From Porphyromonas vaginalis (GTDB taxonomy: Bacteria > Bacteroidota > Bacteroidia > Bacteroidales > Porphyromonadaceae): a stretch of DNA of 64,000 nucleotides. The stretch lies in NCBI RefSeq assembly GCF_958301595.1, contig NZ_CATQJU010000001.1, positions 2,046,001 through 2,110,000 of the forward strand, read 5' to 3'. How positions within the stretch are numbered: the first letter of the stretch is position 1; each line of letters starts with the position of its first letter. The position numbers were made by a program, and so were the translations under genes. This document shows, piece by piece, positions 39,635-47,800 of this stretch. The notes under the pieces are model-generated. The model was not told the DNA's origin. It was given only the letters and a program-made list of their open reading frames with translations, and ran no database searches.

Positions 39635-40180
39635 ATGACACAGACAACACAGACCACACAGCCCGCAGGCGAGGCGACACAGCAGCCAACCACCCCGCCC
39701 GCAGAGACCACACAGCAGACGACGGCACAACACCCCGAGCAGACGGCACAGCAGGCACAGCAGACCACGCCACCGCCAGCCCCGAAGTCGGCATTCATCA
39801 CCGACGGCAAGCTACCACAGCAGACCAACGAGCCAACAGCTAACAGCCAAGAGCTAATAGCAAAAGTCACCGCCCTGCAGGCACGGCTAGACGCTATCGA
39901 GAGCCAGCGCACCACCGAGACACGCACAGCAGAGGTCGAGCGCATCATAGCTCCACTCAGCGAAACGCTCAAGGCGGTCTACAGACGCACCCCATTTGCC
40001 TCGCTCACCGACGAGGAGTACGCACAGCTCACCGAGACCATCAAAAAGGAGGTCAACGAGCTAGCCACAGCCGACAAAGCACGGGGCGCAGTCTTCAGCA
40101 GACCCACCGCCAGCAAGCCGACCGACGGCAAGGCGAGCGACAAAGAGACGGACGAAGTCCTCAGACGACTCAATCTATAA
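39635..40180 (+). CDS. putative scaffold or head assembly protein
   Basis: 181 residues. The N-terminal ~55 residues are a low-complexity Gln/Thr/Pro-rich segment. The middle contains a coiled-coil-like helix (QELIAKVTALQARLDAIESQ) and an acidic helical C-terminus ending DEVLRRLNL. Such proteins immediately before the decoration and major capsid genes usually act as scaffolds that are removed during maturation. No protease is seen nearby. It contains an in-frame heptamer array (39831-39858). Function by position. Confidence 0.65.
   Translation: MTQTTQTTQPAGEATQQPTTPPAETTQQTTAQHPEQTAQQAQQTTPPPAPKSAFITDGKLPQQTNEPTANSQELIAKVTALQARLDAIESQRTTETRTAEVERIIAPLSETLKAVYRRTPFASLTDEEYAQLTETIKKEVNELATADKARGAVFSRPTASKPTDGKASDKETDEVLRRLNL
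39831..39858. repeat. in-gene heptamer array, four units
   Basis: AGCCAAC, AGCTAAC, AGCCAAG, AGCTAAT inside the scaffold gene, encoding TANSQELIAK. Same family as 24411-24445 and 34430-34464. Confidence 0.8.
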
Positions 40181-40200
40181 CCAACTAACACCTAAACACT

Positions 40201-40596
40201 ATGGCAGAATCAACACTGAATCAGACCAGCAAAGTCTTCGGGAGCGGTAAAGACGGCATTTGCATCATCAAATGTCTAACCGACATCCCAGGCGGACGCT
40301 CACTAGACGTGTCCCGCATCCCAGCTGAGTACGACGTTATCTCAGCGGGTCACATCGTTATCAGCAAGGCAGGGCAGTACATCCTCCTCGGAGTCACTGG
40401 CGGTAAGTTCGCCACGCTCACCGAGGGCGAGAGCTACGTAGGCGTCCTCCGCACGGCTATCATGCGACAAGACCCACGTGGTGCTATCGTCACTTCAGGA
40501 CAGGTCAACGGAGCCTGTACCCCATTCCCCATTGACGATGCAATCGCCAAGGGGCTACCACACATTGAGTTCCTCTTCACGGACAAACGCAACTAA
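40201..40596 (+). CDS. putative capsid decoration protein
   Basis: 131 residues, mostly beta with Gly-rich loops (LLGVTGGKFATLTEGESYVG), consistent with small head decoration proteins that stabilise HK97-fold capsids. It lies between the scaffold and the major capsid gene, the standard place for such a protein. No enzyme motif. Confidence 0.65.
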   Translation: MAESTLNQTSKVFGSGKDGICIIKCLTDIPGGRSLDVSRIPAEYDVISAGHIVISKAGQYILLGVTGGKFATLTEGESYVGVLRTAIMRQDPRGAIVTSGQVNGACTPFPIDDAIAKGLPHIEFLFTDKRN

Positions 40597-40618
40597 TTAA
40601 CACAAGACACCTAACACT

Positions 40619-41698
40619 ATGCAAGAATCACTATTCAAGGAACTAGTCGACAAGTACCTCGGGTCAGTTGTCGGCAAAGTTGTCGAGAAGGAAAACGGAG
40701 CCACCACCCCACCCACGCTCCTACACAAGACGATGCTCACCAACGAGTACTCGCCCGACCTTAATTGGGGTGCCAGCACGCTAAATAACAGTGTAGTCGC
40801 AGCCGATGTCGTATCGCTCGACAGCTCGCTACCCCTCAAGAGCCGTGCCACGCTACGAGTAGCTACGGGCAAGCTCCCAAAGCTCGGTCTGAAGTACCGC
40901 AAGAGCGAGAGCGAAATCAGCGACCTCAACGTAATGGTCGCACGAGGCACCAACGAGGCGACCATCGCCAGCAAACTACTAGACGACACCGTACGAGCTA
41001 TCAAGGCTATCGATGTCCGCAACGAGATTATGTTCCTGCAGGGGCTATCCTCGGGCGTCGTCCTAGTCACTGACGAGGACAACCAAGGTACTGGCATCCG
41101 TGCCAGCTTTGGCTATCGTGACGAGAACAAGGTCAAGGCGAAGAAAGCGTGGAGCGGTGCAGGAGCTACTCCGCTCAGCGACATCACGGCAGTCTTTGAC
41201 AAAGCCAACGCTGACAGCAACCCAATCGCTCACGTCTACATCGACACCAAGACCTTCAACGAGCTAAGGTCGAGCGCGGAGGGCAAGATGCTCGGTGCCA
41301 GCTACAGCGGTCACGTAGTTACGGACAAGACGCTACTAGCCGTACCGCCACGTGCTACCTTCCTTGAGGCTCTCAAGGACGAGTTCGGAGCTGAGTGGCA
41401 CATCGTAGAGAGCAAGTACCGCATCGAGGGGCTAGACGGCACCAAGAAGCCAGCGAATGCTTGGACGGAGGGCAACATCGTCTTCACGCCCACCGACAAG
41501 GTCGGACGTCTCGTGTACGGTACACTTGTCGAGGAGACCAACCCAGTCGCAGGCGTTGTCTACCAAAAGGCAGGCGACTATACTCTTATCAGTAAGTACA
41601 GCACCAACGACCCCGTAGAGGAGTTCACCGCAGGTCAGGCTTTATGCCTCCCCGTCATCGATGGCGCTGACGGCATCTACGTATTAACGCAGAAGTAA
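40619..41698 (+). CDS. major capsid protein
   Basis: 359 residues, the expected size for an HK97-fold capsid protein without a long delta domain. It follows the decoration gene and precedes head-tail connector genes. Segments typical of the fold include the N-terminal helix (LFKELVDKYLGSVVGKVVEK) and the beta-rich C-terminal part with TSKTFNELRS-like loops (HVYIDTKTFNELRSSAEGKM). Assignment is from position and size; I do not recognise a specific subfamily. Confidence 0.78.
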   Translation: MQESLFKELVDKYLGSVVGKVVEKENGATTPPTLLHKTMLTNEYSPDLNWGASTLNNSVVAADVVSLDSSLPLKSRATLRVATGKLPKLGLKYRKSESEISDLNVMVARGTNEATIASKLLDDTVRAIKAIDVRNEIMFLQGLSSGVVLVTDEDNQGTGIRASFGYRDENKVKAKKAWSGAGATPLSDITAVFDKANADSNPIAHVYIDTKTFNELRSSAEGKMLGASYSGHVVTDKTLLAVPPRATFLEALKDEFGAEWHIVESKYRIEGLDGTKKPANAWTEGNIVFTPTDKVGRLVYGTLVEETNPVAGVVYQKAGDYTLISKYSTNDPVEEFTAGQALCLPVIDGADGIYVLTQK

Positions 41699-41706
41699 GT
41701 TGAGAG

Positions 41707-42030
41707 ATGACGCTGAGCGACTACCTGCGTGGCTTGACCAACTACCCCCTATCTGAGGAAGCTCTCCAGAGCATCCTCAGTAAGCGGGGTGCCTCCTACG
41801 ACACGGACACCATCGACGATGACCAGCTCCTATGCCTCACCACGGCAGACGTCTATCGCTGGCTCTCCACCGCCCCCGACGTATCGCAGGGCGGGCAGAG
41901 CTACAGCCTATCGGACAACATACGGGAGTACTATCGCAGACGTGCCAACGAGTTGTACCGAGAGGCGGGCGAGCCTGAGAGCGTCCTCGAGGAGCATCCA
42001 CGTTACGGCTACAAGGGCGACCGACTATGA
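41707..42030 (+). CDS. head-tail connector protein (gp6-like)
   Basis: 107 residues, alpha-helical and acidic with the ending YRRRANELYREAGEPESVLE, a pattern common in DNA-packaging adaptor proteins bound under the portal. It follows the capsid gene, and overlaps the next gene in an ATGA. Function is assigned by position and size. Confidence 0.7.
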   Translation: MTLSDYLRGLTNYPLSEEALQSILSKRGASYDTDTIDDDQLLCLTTADVYRWLSTAPDVSQGGQSYSLSDNIREYYRRRANELYREAGEPESVLEEHPRYGYKGDRL

Positions 42031-42356
42031 TCATCGCAAGTGGCAAGCTCGAGTACAGGGCTAGAGACGGACGGGAGTACGACGACAACGGCTACCCCGT
42101 ACAGCAGACCACCGAGTGGTCGCCAGCGGTGCCGTGCCAAGTCGTGCCACTGCAGTACGATCGCACCGTCCTCTCCAGCACCACCGAGACGCCCATCGTC
42201 ATAGCCCGCTACGAGGTGCTAATCGACGCACGCCACTACAAGGAGGCGACCGAGATACGCATCACCGACACGAGGAGCGGACAGGTCGAGGAGCTACGAG
42301 TCGTCAAGCCTGAGTACCTACGAGCCGTCAGCCAATACAAGCTACTATGCCGATAG
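42027..42356 (+). CDS. putative head closure protein
   Basis: 109 residues, beta-rich with TEWSPAVPCQVVPLQYDRTV and ARYEVLIDARHY, consistent with an SPP1 gp16-like or HK97-type stopper that closes the connector. Overlaps the next gene by 10 nt. Position-based assignment. Confidence 0.65.
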   Translation: MIIASGKLEYRARDGREYDDNGYPVQQTTEWSPAVPCQVVPLQYDRTVLSSTTETPIVIARYEVLIDARHYKEATEIRITDTRSGQVEELRVVKPEYLRAVSQYKLLCR

Positions 42357-42757
42357 AGGTCACGACACCGAGCGGAGAGATCCAGCAGTACATTGAGGAG
42401 CAACTCGCCCTCAAGGTCGAGCGACTCATCAACAGTCTCAGCTACATCGGTGAGGGCGCACTGCGCATCGCACGAGAGCAAGGGAGCTACACCGACCGCA
42501 CGGGCAATCTGCGCAATTCCACTGGCTACGTGATAGCCGTGGACGGACAGATCATCGCCCGAGCAGGCTTCCGCTCCAAGGACGAGGACGGAGCCGCCTT
42601 TGCCGAGGAGCTAGCCCGCACGACAGAGGGCAAGGCGGTACTCGTAGTTTGCGCAGGCATGAATTACGCCACCTACGTATCACGCAGAGGCTACGACGTC
42701 CTCGACTCAGCCGAGATAGAGGCGAAAGTTTTAGCCGAAAAGTTACTCAAGCTATGA
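42347..42757 (+). CDS. HK97 gp10-like neck/tail-terminator protein
   Basis: 136 residues with the gp10-like features: an N-terminal helix (YIEEQLALKVERLINSLSYI), YTDRTGNLRNSTGYVI and NYATYVSRRGYDVLDSAEIE near the end. These form a ring between connector and tail. Overlaps the next gene by 4 nt. Confidence 0.8.
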   Translation: MPIEVTTPSGEIQQYIEEQLALKVERLINSLSYIGEGALRIAREQGSYTDRTGNLRNSTGYVIAVDGQIIARAGFRSKDEDGAAFAEELARTTEGKAVLVVCAGMNYATYVSRRGYDVLDSAEIEAKVLAEKLLKL

Positions 42758-43167
42758 TGACCCGCAAAAGCGTTACCAGCCGAGAGGTGCAGACGACCGT
42801 TTACAAGCTCCTCCGTGAGAGCGAGCTTTGTAAAGCGGTCAACGGCAAGCTCTACCACGCCACGACCCGCCCCCGAGCCAGCCACAAGGAGGACATCATC
42901 GTCCGCTACACAGCAGGCAGGAGCGGGGAGGTACAAGAGGGCGTTGTGACCGTCCTCATCTACAGCGAGCCGATACCAGCACCCGACGGCACACCACGTG
43001 AGGACATAGCCCGCACCGTACAGATAGAGCGACTAGCGACCGACTGGGTCGACGACCTCCCCACGGGGCGGTACCTCTTCAGCCCGTCCGACACCGCTCA
43101 GACGCTCTACGATCCCGAGGCGGGACAATACTTCACCAGCATCAAAATCAATTACAAACACTATTAA
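42754..43167 (+). CDS. putative tail completion protein
   Basis: 137 residues from ATG 42754, the first of two adjacent ATGs in the ATGATG overlapping the previous stop. The fold appears mixed beta/alpha with IIVRYTAGRSGEVQEGVVTV and VQIERLATDWVDDLPTG. Position between gp10-like and major tail protein fits a tail terminator or completion protein. Confidence 0.65.
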   Translation: MMTRKSVTSREVQTTVYKLLRESELCKAVNGKLYHATTRPRASHKEDIIVRYTAGRSGEVQEGVVTVLIYSEPIPAPDGTPREDIARTVQIERLATDWVDDLPTGRYLFSPSDTAQTLYDPEAGQYFTSIKINYKHY

Positions 43168-43186
43168 CCTAACACCACAGAACACT

Positions 43187-43630
43187 ATGGCAACAAACGT
43201 AGAACTTACATGGGGCAAATGCACCGTGGACTATTCGATAGGCGGGAACGCCTACTCAGAGCAACCCAAGCTAGACAGCACTAAGCTCACCGCATCTGAC
43301 GGCACCACTGTCGAGGCTAAAGTCGAGGGCGGAGACGTCCTACGAGTACGCAGGGACTCAGACTCCTACACGCTGGAGTGGGACACCTACATTCACTCCG
43401 CCAATGCGGACAAGTACAAGGATCGCATAGCAACGCCAGACATAGCAATCACCAAGCTATCCGTCACGCCAGCAAATAAGGCGGCTCTCTGCATCATAGC
43501 CGCTAATGCTAACCTACACAGCACCTTCAGCTTCGACACGCAGGGCGGTATTTTGATGCACAACAAGGCGACCTTCGTCCTCGGTGAGGGCGGTACACAG
43601 CTCTTTGAGCTCAAGGTCGCCACCGCCTAA
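43187..43630 (+). CDS. major tail tube protein
   Basis: 147 residues, beta-rich with short charged loops (SDSYTLEWDTYIHSANADKY; FVLGEGGTQLFELKVATA). Size, beta pattern and position fit the tube protein of a siphovirus. Downstream comes a 197-bp noncoding structured region. Confidence 0.75.
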   Translation: MATNVELTWGKCTVDYSIGGNAYSEQPKLDSTKLTASDGTTVEAKVEGGDVLRVRRDSDSYTLEWDTYIHSANADKYKDRIATPDIAITKLSVTPANKAALCIIAANANLHSTFSFDTQGGILMHNKATFVLGEGGTQLFELKVATA

Positions 43631-43827
43631 GCACAGCACCCGCCCCACACGGCTAGTCAACCGAAGCAAATACGGGGCTTCCAGCGCTAGCCACGGGGCG
43701 GGAGCTAACACAAGAGTGAGAGTTTAGACGATAGGGAGCGAGGTTTTCTTTTGTCAGTTTCTTTCCCCCGCCACCCCTATCGTCCTCTCATTAACCATTA
43801 ACCACTAGCCACTAACCACCACACACC
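43631..43827 (+). other. structured noncoding region in the tail module
   Basis: No gene is seen. CCCGCCCC (43639-43646) pairs with GGGGCGGG (43695-43702) and GGCTAG (43651-43656) with CTAGCC (43687-43692), making a long two-part stem. A second hairpin pairs GACGATAGGG (43727-43736) with CCCTATCGTC (43775-43784), flanked by GAGAG/CTCTC. It may end tail-tube mRNA or regulate the ratio of tube to chaperone genes, or be an RNA gene. Confidence 0.6.
43789..43816. repeat. heptamer array (CATTAAC type), four units
   Basis: CATTAAC, CATTAAC, CACTAGC, CACTAAC directly after the second hairpin and before the ATG at 43828. Pattern related to the other heptamer arrays in the window. Confidence 0.7.
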
Positions 43828-44181
43828 ATGCTAGAGACCATATTCACAGCAGTCTTCACCGCCATCGCAGGAGCCATCGCCACCGTTTGGGGCTATTGGA
43901 CTGGGCGCAAAAAGACCGCCAGCGAGAACGCTATCAAGCGTGCCGAAGCACTAGACAAGCAAAGCGAGATCATCGACCAGCAAGCTGAGAAGCTCGAGAA
44001 GCTATACAACATCGTCGTAGCCCTCCGAGACGAAAACGCCAAGCTCATAAGCCAAAACAACACCCTCAAGCTGAGCGTAGACAACCTCAACAAGGAGGTC
44101 GAGTCGCTCCGTCAAGAGCTAGCGCATTACAAGCACCCAGCCCACAAGCGCAAAGCCCCAATCACCGAAGCTTACGAGTAA
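43828..44181 (+). CDS. small membrane protein with coiled coil (holin-like or tail-associated)
   Basis: 117 residues. One N-terminal TM helix (TIFTAVFTAIAGAIATVWGYW) followed by a long coiled coil (AEKLEKLYNIVVALRDENAK, then LISQNNTLKLSVDNLNKEVE) and a short basic tail. Similar proteins occur in Bacteroidota phages with unclear function. A holin or membrane-anchored lysis role is possible because no other holin candidate is seen in the late region. It may instead be tail-related by position. Confidence 0.6.
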   Translation: MLETIFTAVFTAIAGAIATVWGYWTGRKKTASENAIKRAEALDKQSEIIDQQAEKLEKLYNIVVALRDENAKLISQNNTLKLSVDNLNKEVESLRQELAHYKHPAHKRKAPITEAYE

Positions 44182-44195
44182 CCAGCACAACCACC

Positions 44196-44687
44196 ATGAT
44201 CGAGACACAGACCAGCAATCTACTCAACGACACCCCCACGACCATCGTCATCGGGGGTGCCACTTATCAGATAGCACCACCCACCTTCGCCAACCTCGCC
44301 CGCATATCCAGCGAGATAGCACAGCTAGAGATTGGCACCATCGACCCCGCACAGCTTGCCGAGGGCGTACTCCGTGAGGCACGCCACGGCTACCAGCTAG
44401 CACGCATCATCGCCACAGCCATTGAGGAGACCGAGCGACCCACACGGCTCCAGCGTCTATGGCGCAAGCTACGGCAGCGCATCACCCGCACCACCTTAGC
44501 CGACCGCATCTATCGCACAGCCACACCGAGCGAGGCGACACAAGCATTTTCGGAGATCCTACAGACGTTACAACTAGGTGATTTTTTCGCAATTACCACT
44601 TTCCTCAGCGGGGCAAGGATCACGAGGGCGACGAAAGTGGAGACAGAGATCGGAGCGACAGCCCGTGGAGCCTCATCGCAGGGCTGA
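44196..44687 (+). CDS. tail assembly chaperone, gpG-like short form
   Basis: 163 residues in the zero frame. Helical protein with LNDTPTTIVIGGATYQIAPP at the start and FSEILQTLQLGDFF near the shift site. At 44582-44588 a slippery TTTTTTC lets a fraction of ribosomes shift -1 and continue to 44875. The zero-frame tail after the shift site (about 32 residues) is replaced in the long form. This G/GT arrangement is the standard siphovirus tail chaperone that binds the tape measure. Confidence 0.85.
   Translation: MIETQTSNLLNDTPTTIVIGGATYQIAPPTFANLARISSEIAQLEIGTIDPAQLAEGVLREARHGYQLARIIATAIEETERPTRLQRLWRKLRQRITRTTLADRIYRTATPSEATQAFSEILQTLQLGDFFAITTFLSGARITRATKVETEIGATARGASSQG
44582..44588 (+). other. 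programmed -1 frameshift slippery site TTTTTTC
   Basis: In zero frame the site reads T TTT TTC (codons at 44583 and 44586), the canonical X XXY YYZ heptamer. The -1 frame is open from here to the tape-measure start and encodes a sensible protein (NYHFPQRGKDHEGDESGDRD...SPWSLIAGLMKTYRL). Confidence 0.88.
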
Positions 44688-44875
44688 TGAAGACCTACCG
44701 CCTCTCGTGGCACGCAGTCGTCCACGAGATCAGCTACGCCAACCTCATACTCCTCTCCAGCGTCATACCCGACTACGATAGCCCCAAGACGGACGGAGAG
44801 ACCTCGGGGACGCTCCACCTCAGAGCAGACGACCCCGCAAACGCAGACCGCATTAGACACCTACTACAGATATGA
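44588..44875 (+). CDS. tail assembly chaperone, T extension made by -1 frameshift
   Basis: Read in the -1 frame after the slippery site: RNYHFPQRGKDHEGDESGDR, then LIAGLMKTYRLSWHAVVHEI and SYANLILLSSVIPDYDSP. There is no need for a separate start; the ATG at 44687 inside it may be fortuitous. The fusion (131 G codons plus about 95) would be about 226 residues. It ends in an ATGA overlap with the tape-measure ATG. The T part normally contacts the tape measure during tail assembly. Confidence 0.85.
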   Translation, partial: RNYHFPQRGKDHEGDESGDRDRSDSPWSLIAGLMKTYRLSWHAVVHEISYANLILLSSVIPDYDSPKTDGETSGTLHLRADDPANADRIRHLLQI

Positions 44876-47800
44876 TCCAAGGCAAGGGCGGTGAGATAGC
44901 CGCACGAGTAACCCTAGACACCTCGCAACTAGACAAGGACGTACAGCGAGCCACGGGCAAGTTCCAGCAAATATCCAAGAGCGCACAGCAGGAGAGCAAC
45001 CGCATGCGGGACGCACTCCTCAGCGTGGGCAAGGCGGTCGGGATAGCCTTCTCCGCACAGCAGGCGATAGCTTTCATCAAGCAGATCGTGAGCGTCCGAA
45101 GCGAGATCCAAGCCCTCGAGGTATCATTTCGTACGCTCCTCGGGAGCCAGCAAGCATCGGCCGAGCTGATGCGCCAAATGAAAGAGTTCGCAGCCGCCAC
45201 ACCCCTCCAGCTGGGCGACCTAGCCAAGGGAGCGCAGACGATGCTCGGCTTCAACCTCGCCCCCGACGAGATCATGCCGATGCTCAAGGCGATAGGCGAT
45301 ATTTCGATGGGTGATGCGCAGAAGTTCCAGTCACTCACCCTAGCCTTTTCACAGATGCAGTCGGTCGGCAAGCTTATGGGACAAGACCTTCTGCAGATGA
45401 TCAACGCAGGCTTCTCGCCATTAGCAGTGATGGCGGACAAGACGGGCAAGAGCATCGGAGAACTCAAAGAGGAGATGTCAGCGGGAGCCATCAGTGCCGA
45501 GATGGTCAAGCAGGCATTCATCGATGCGACCAGCGAGGGCGGGCAATTCTACGGCATGCTATCGGGGCAGGGCGACACGGTCAAGGGCGCACTAGCTCAG
45601 CTGTCGGGAGCTTTCACCGACATGTTCAACGGCATCGGAGAGCAGAGTGAGGGCATCATCAAGGGGTCGGTCAAGTCCGTGCAGTGGCTCGTGGAGAACT
45701 ACGAGACGCTCGGCAAAGTCCTCGCAGGCATCATCGCCACCTACGGCACCTACAAGGCAGTCATGATGACGGTCGTAGCACTGGAGCGACTACAAGTCCA
45801 GCTCGCACTCGCTAAGATGGAGGGGATGACCAAGCAGGCAGCACTACTAGACATCCTCAAGGCTAAGCAACTAGCCCTCAACAAGGCGGTGACATCTCTA
45901 GCTAATCCGTACGTCCTCCTCGCTATGGCTATCGTGGGCGTCACCTACGGCATCTACAAGCTCGCCACAGCCGAGACAGAAGCGGAGAAAGCGCAGCGCA
46001 AGCACAACGAGGCGATCGAGCAGGGCAAGAAAGAGATCGAAGACTACAAGCAGGCGGTCGGGGAGTACCTCGAGATAGTCCGTGACGATACCGCCACACA
46101 GCGACAGCGATACGAGGCGTACGAGAAGCTCGCCAAGCTGATGCCACAGCTCAAGGGCAAGAGCGTTGAGGAGATTAGTCAGATGGACACCAAAGAGCTG
46201 GACAAGCTCCTCAATACCAACACGGACATAATCCACCTCCAGCAACTCAAGAAAGAGGCAAAGGCAGCGCAGGCAGAGGTCGACAAGCTCCGAGCCGTGG
46301 TCGAGGCTTACGACAACGCACCGTGGCGCAAGGGGGCAGACCTAGAGGTCGAGAAAGCCCGCAAGAAGCTAGTCATAGCAGAGCAGACCCTCCGCACAGC
46401 ACAGCAGGATCTAGCCGTCTACGAGGAGCAACAACGTCAAGCCGAGTACGAGGCAATGTCGCAGGAGGAGAAGCTCGCCTACCTCAATGAGCAGAAGAAC
46501 AATCTCGAGTGGCAGATGGACGCCACCTCCAACCTCATATCTCTGCAGGTACGCCAGCTCATCGAGCAGGGCAAGATAGCCGATGCCGTCCGACTAGCCA
46601 AAAAGGAGGCGGGAGGATTTAGCGGTGCGCTCTTCAACGCATTTCACCAAACCGTCGCACTCAACGATGAGATGGTCAAGCTCAACGGCAAGATACAGCA
46701 GGTGCAGGCTACCGACACGGGCAAGACATACAAGGAGGCACTAGCTGATGCCTACCAAGAGTGGCAACGGACAAAGCAGGCACTCAAGGACGCCACGAAC
46801 AAGAACGTGGCGGACTACAACAAAGCCAAGGAGGAGGCGGACAAAGCCGAGCAAGCGTACAAAGCACTCGGGGGCAACACCTCGCCACGCACCTCCACAG
46901 CTCCCAAGCGTGACCGCAAGGCAGAGCAGGCTGAGGAGCGTAGACGCCTCCAGCAGTTAGCCGACCTCAAGGCAGACTTTGCGAAGAGGGAGCTTCGCCA
47001 AGCTATCGACAACGAGTTTGCCATCAAGCAGGCTCGCATCAACGCTCAGGAGGACACGATCCAGCGAGAGCTAGAGCTAGCACGACTCCACACGGCACAG
47101 CTTAAGGAGGAGAACAAGCGACGGGAGGAGGACTGGATAGAGACCCTCCAGCGCAAGCGGGAGGAGGAGTGGAAGCTACAGAACCCCGCCAAAGCCAAGG
47201 AGGGCTACAGCTTCACAGGCGTAACCACACGAGACGACCTCAGCAAGCAACAGCTAGAGCAACTAGCCGAGTACGACCGCATCGCCACCGAGCAGGGCGT
47301 CAAGGCAGAGACCGAGGCACTCCGCAAGCGACTCCAGCAGTTCGAGAGCTACGCACAAGAGCGTATGAGAGTCGCCAAGGAGTATGCCGACAAGGAGCAA
47401 GAGCTCCACAACGCTGACGGCTCGCTCCGTGAGGGCGTGACGCAGGACAACCTTGACGAGCTCAAGCGACAGAGCGACGAGGCACTAGCCAAGATCGACG
47501 AGGCGTGGGCAGAGCGTGAGGAGACTTACCAGCAGTGGATGACCGACATCGCCAGCATGTCCATCGCACAGCTCGAGCAGGAGCTGGAGCGGGTGCAACT
47601 ACTACTCGCTAAGGCGCAGATAGAGGGCAAGGACGACAAGAGCGTGGCGGTGATCCGTACGCAAGTCGAGCAACTCCGTAAGAAGCTCGGAGAGGTAAAC
47701 CGAGAGGCACAGAAGACGGGACAGAGCTTTGCCGATTGGAGCCGTGCCACCGAGACGCTACGAGCCACCAAGGACGAGCTGGACAGCCTCGCTGAGAGCG

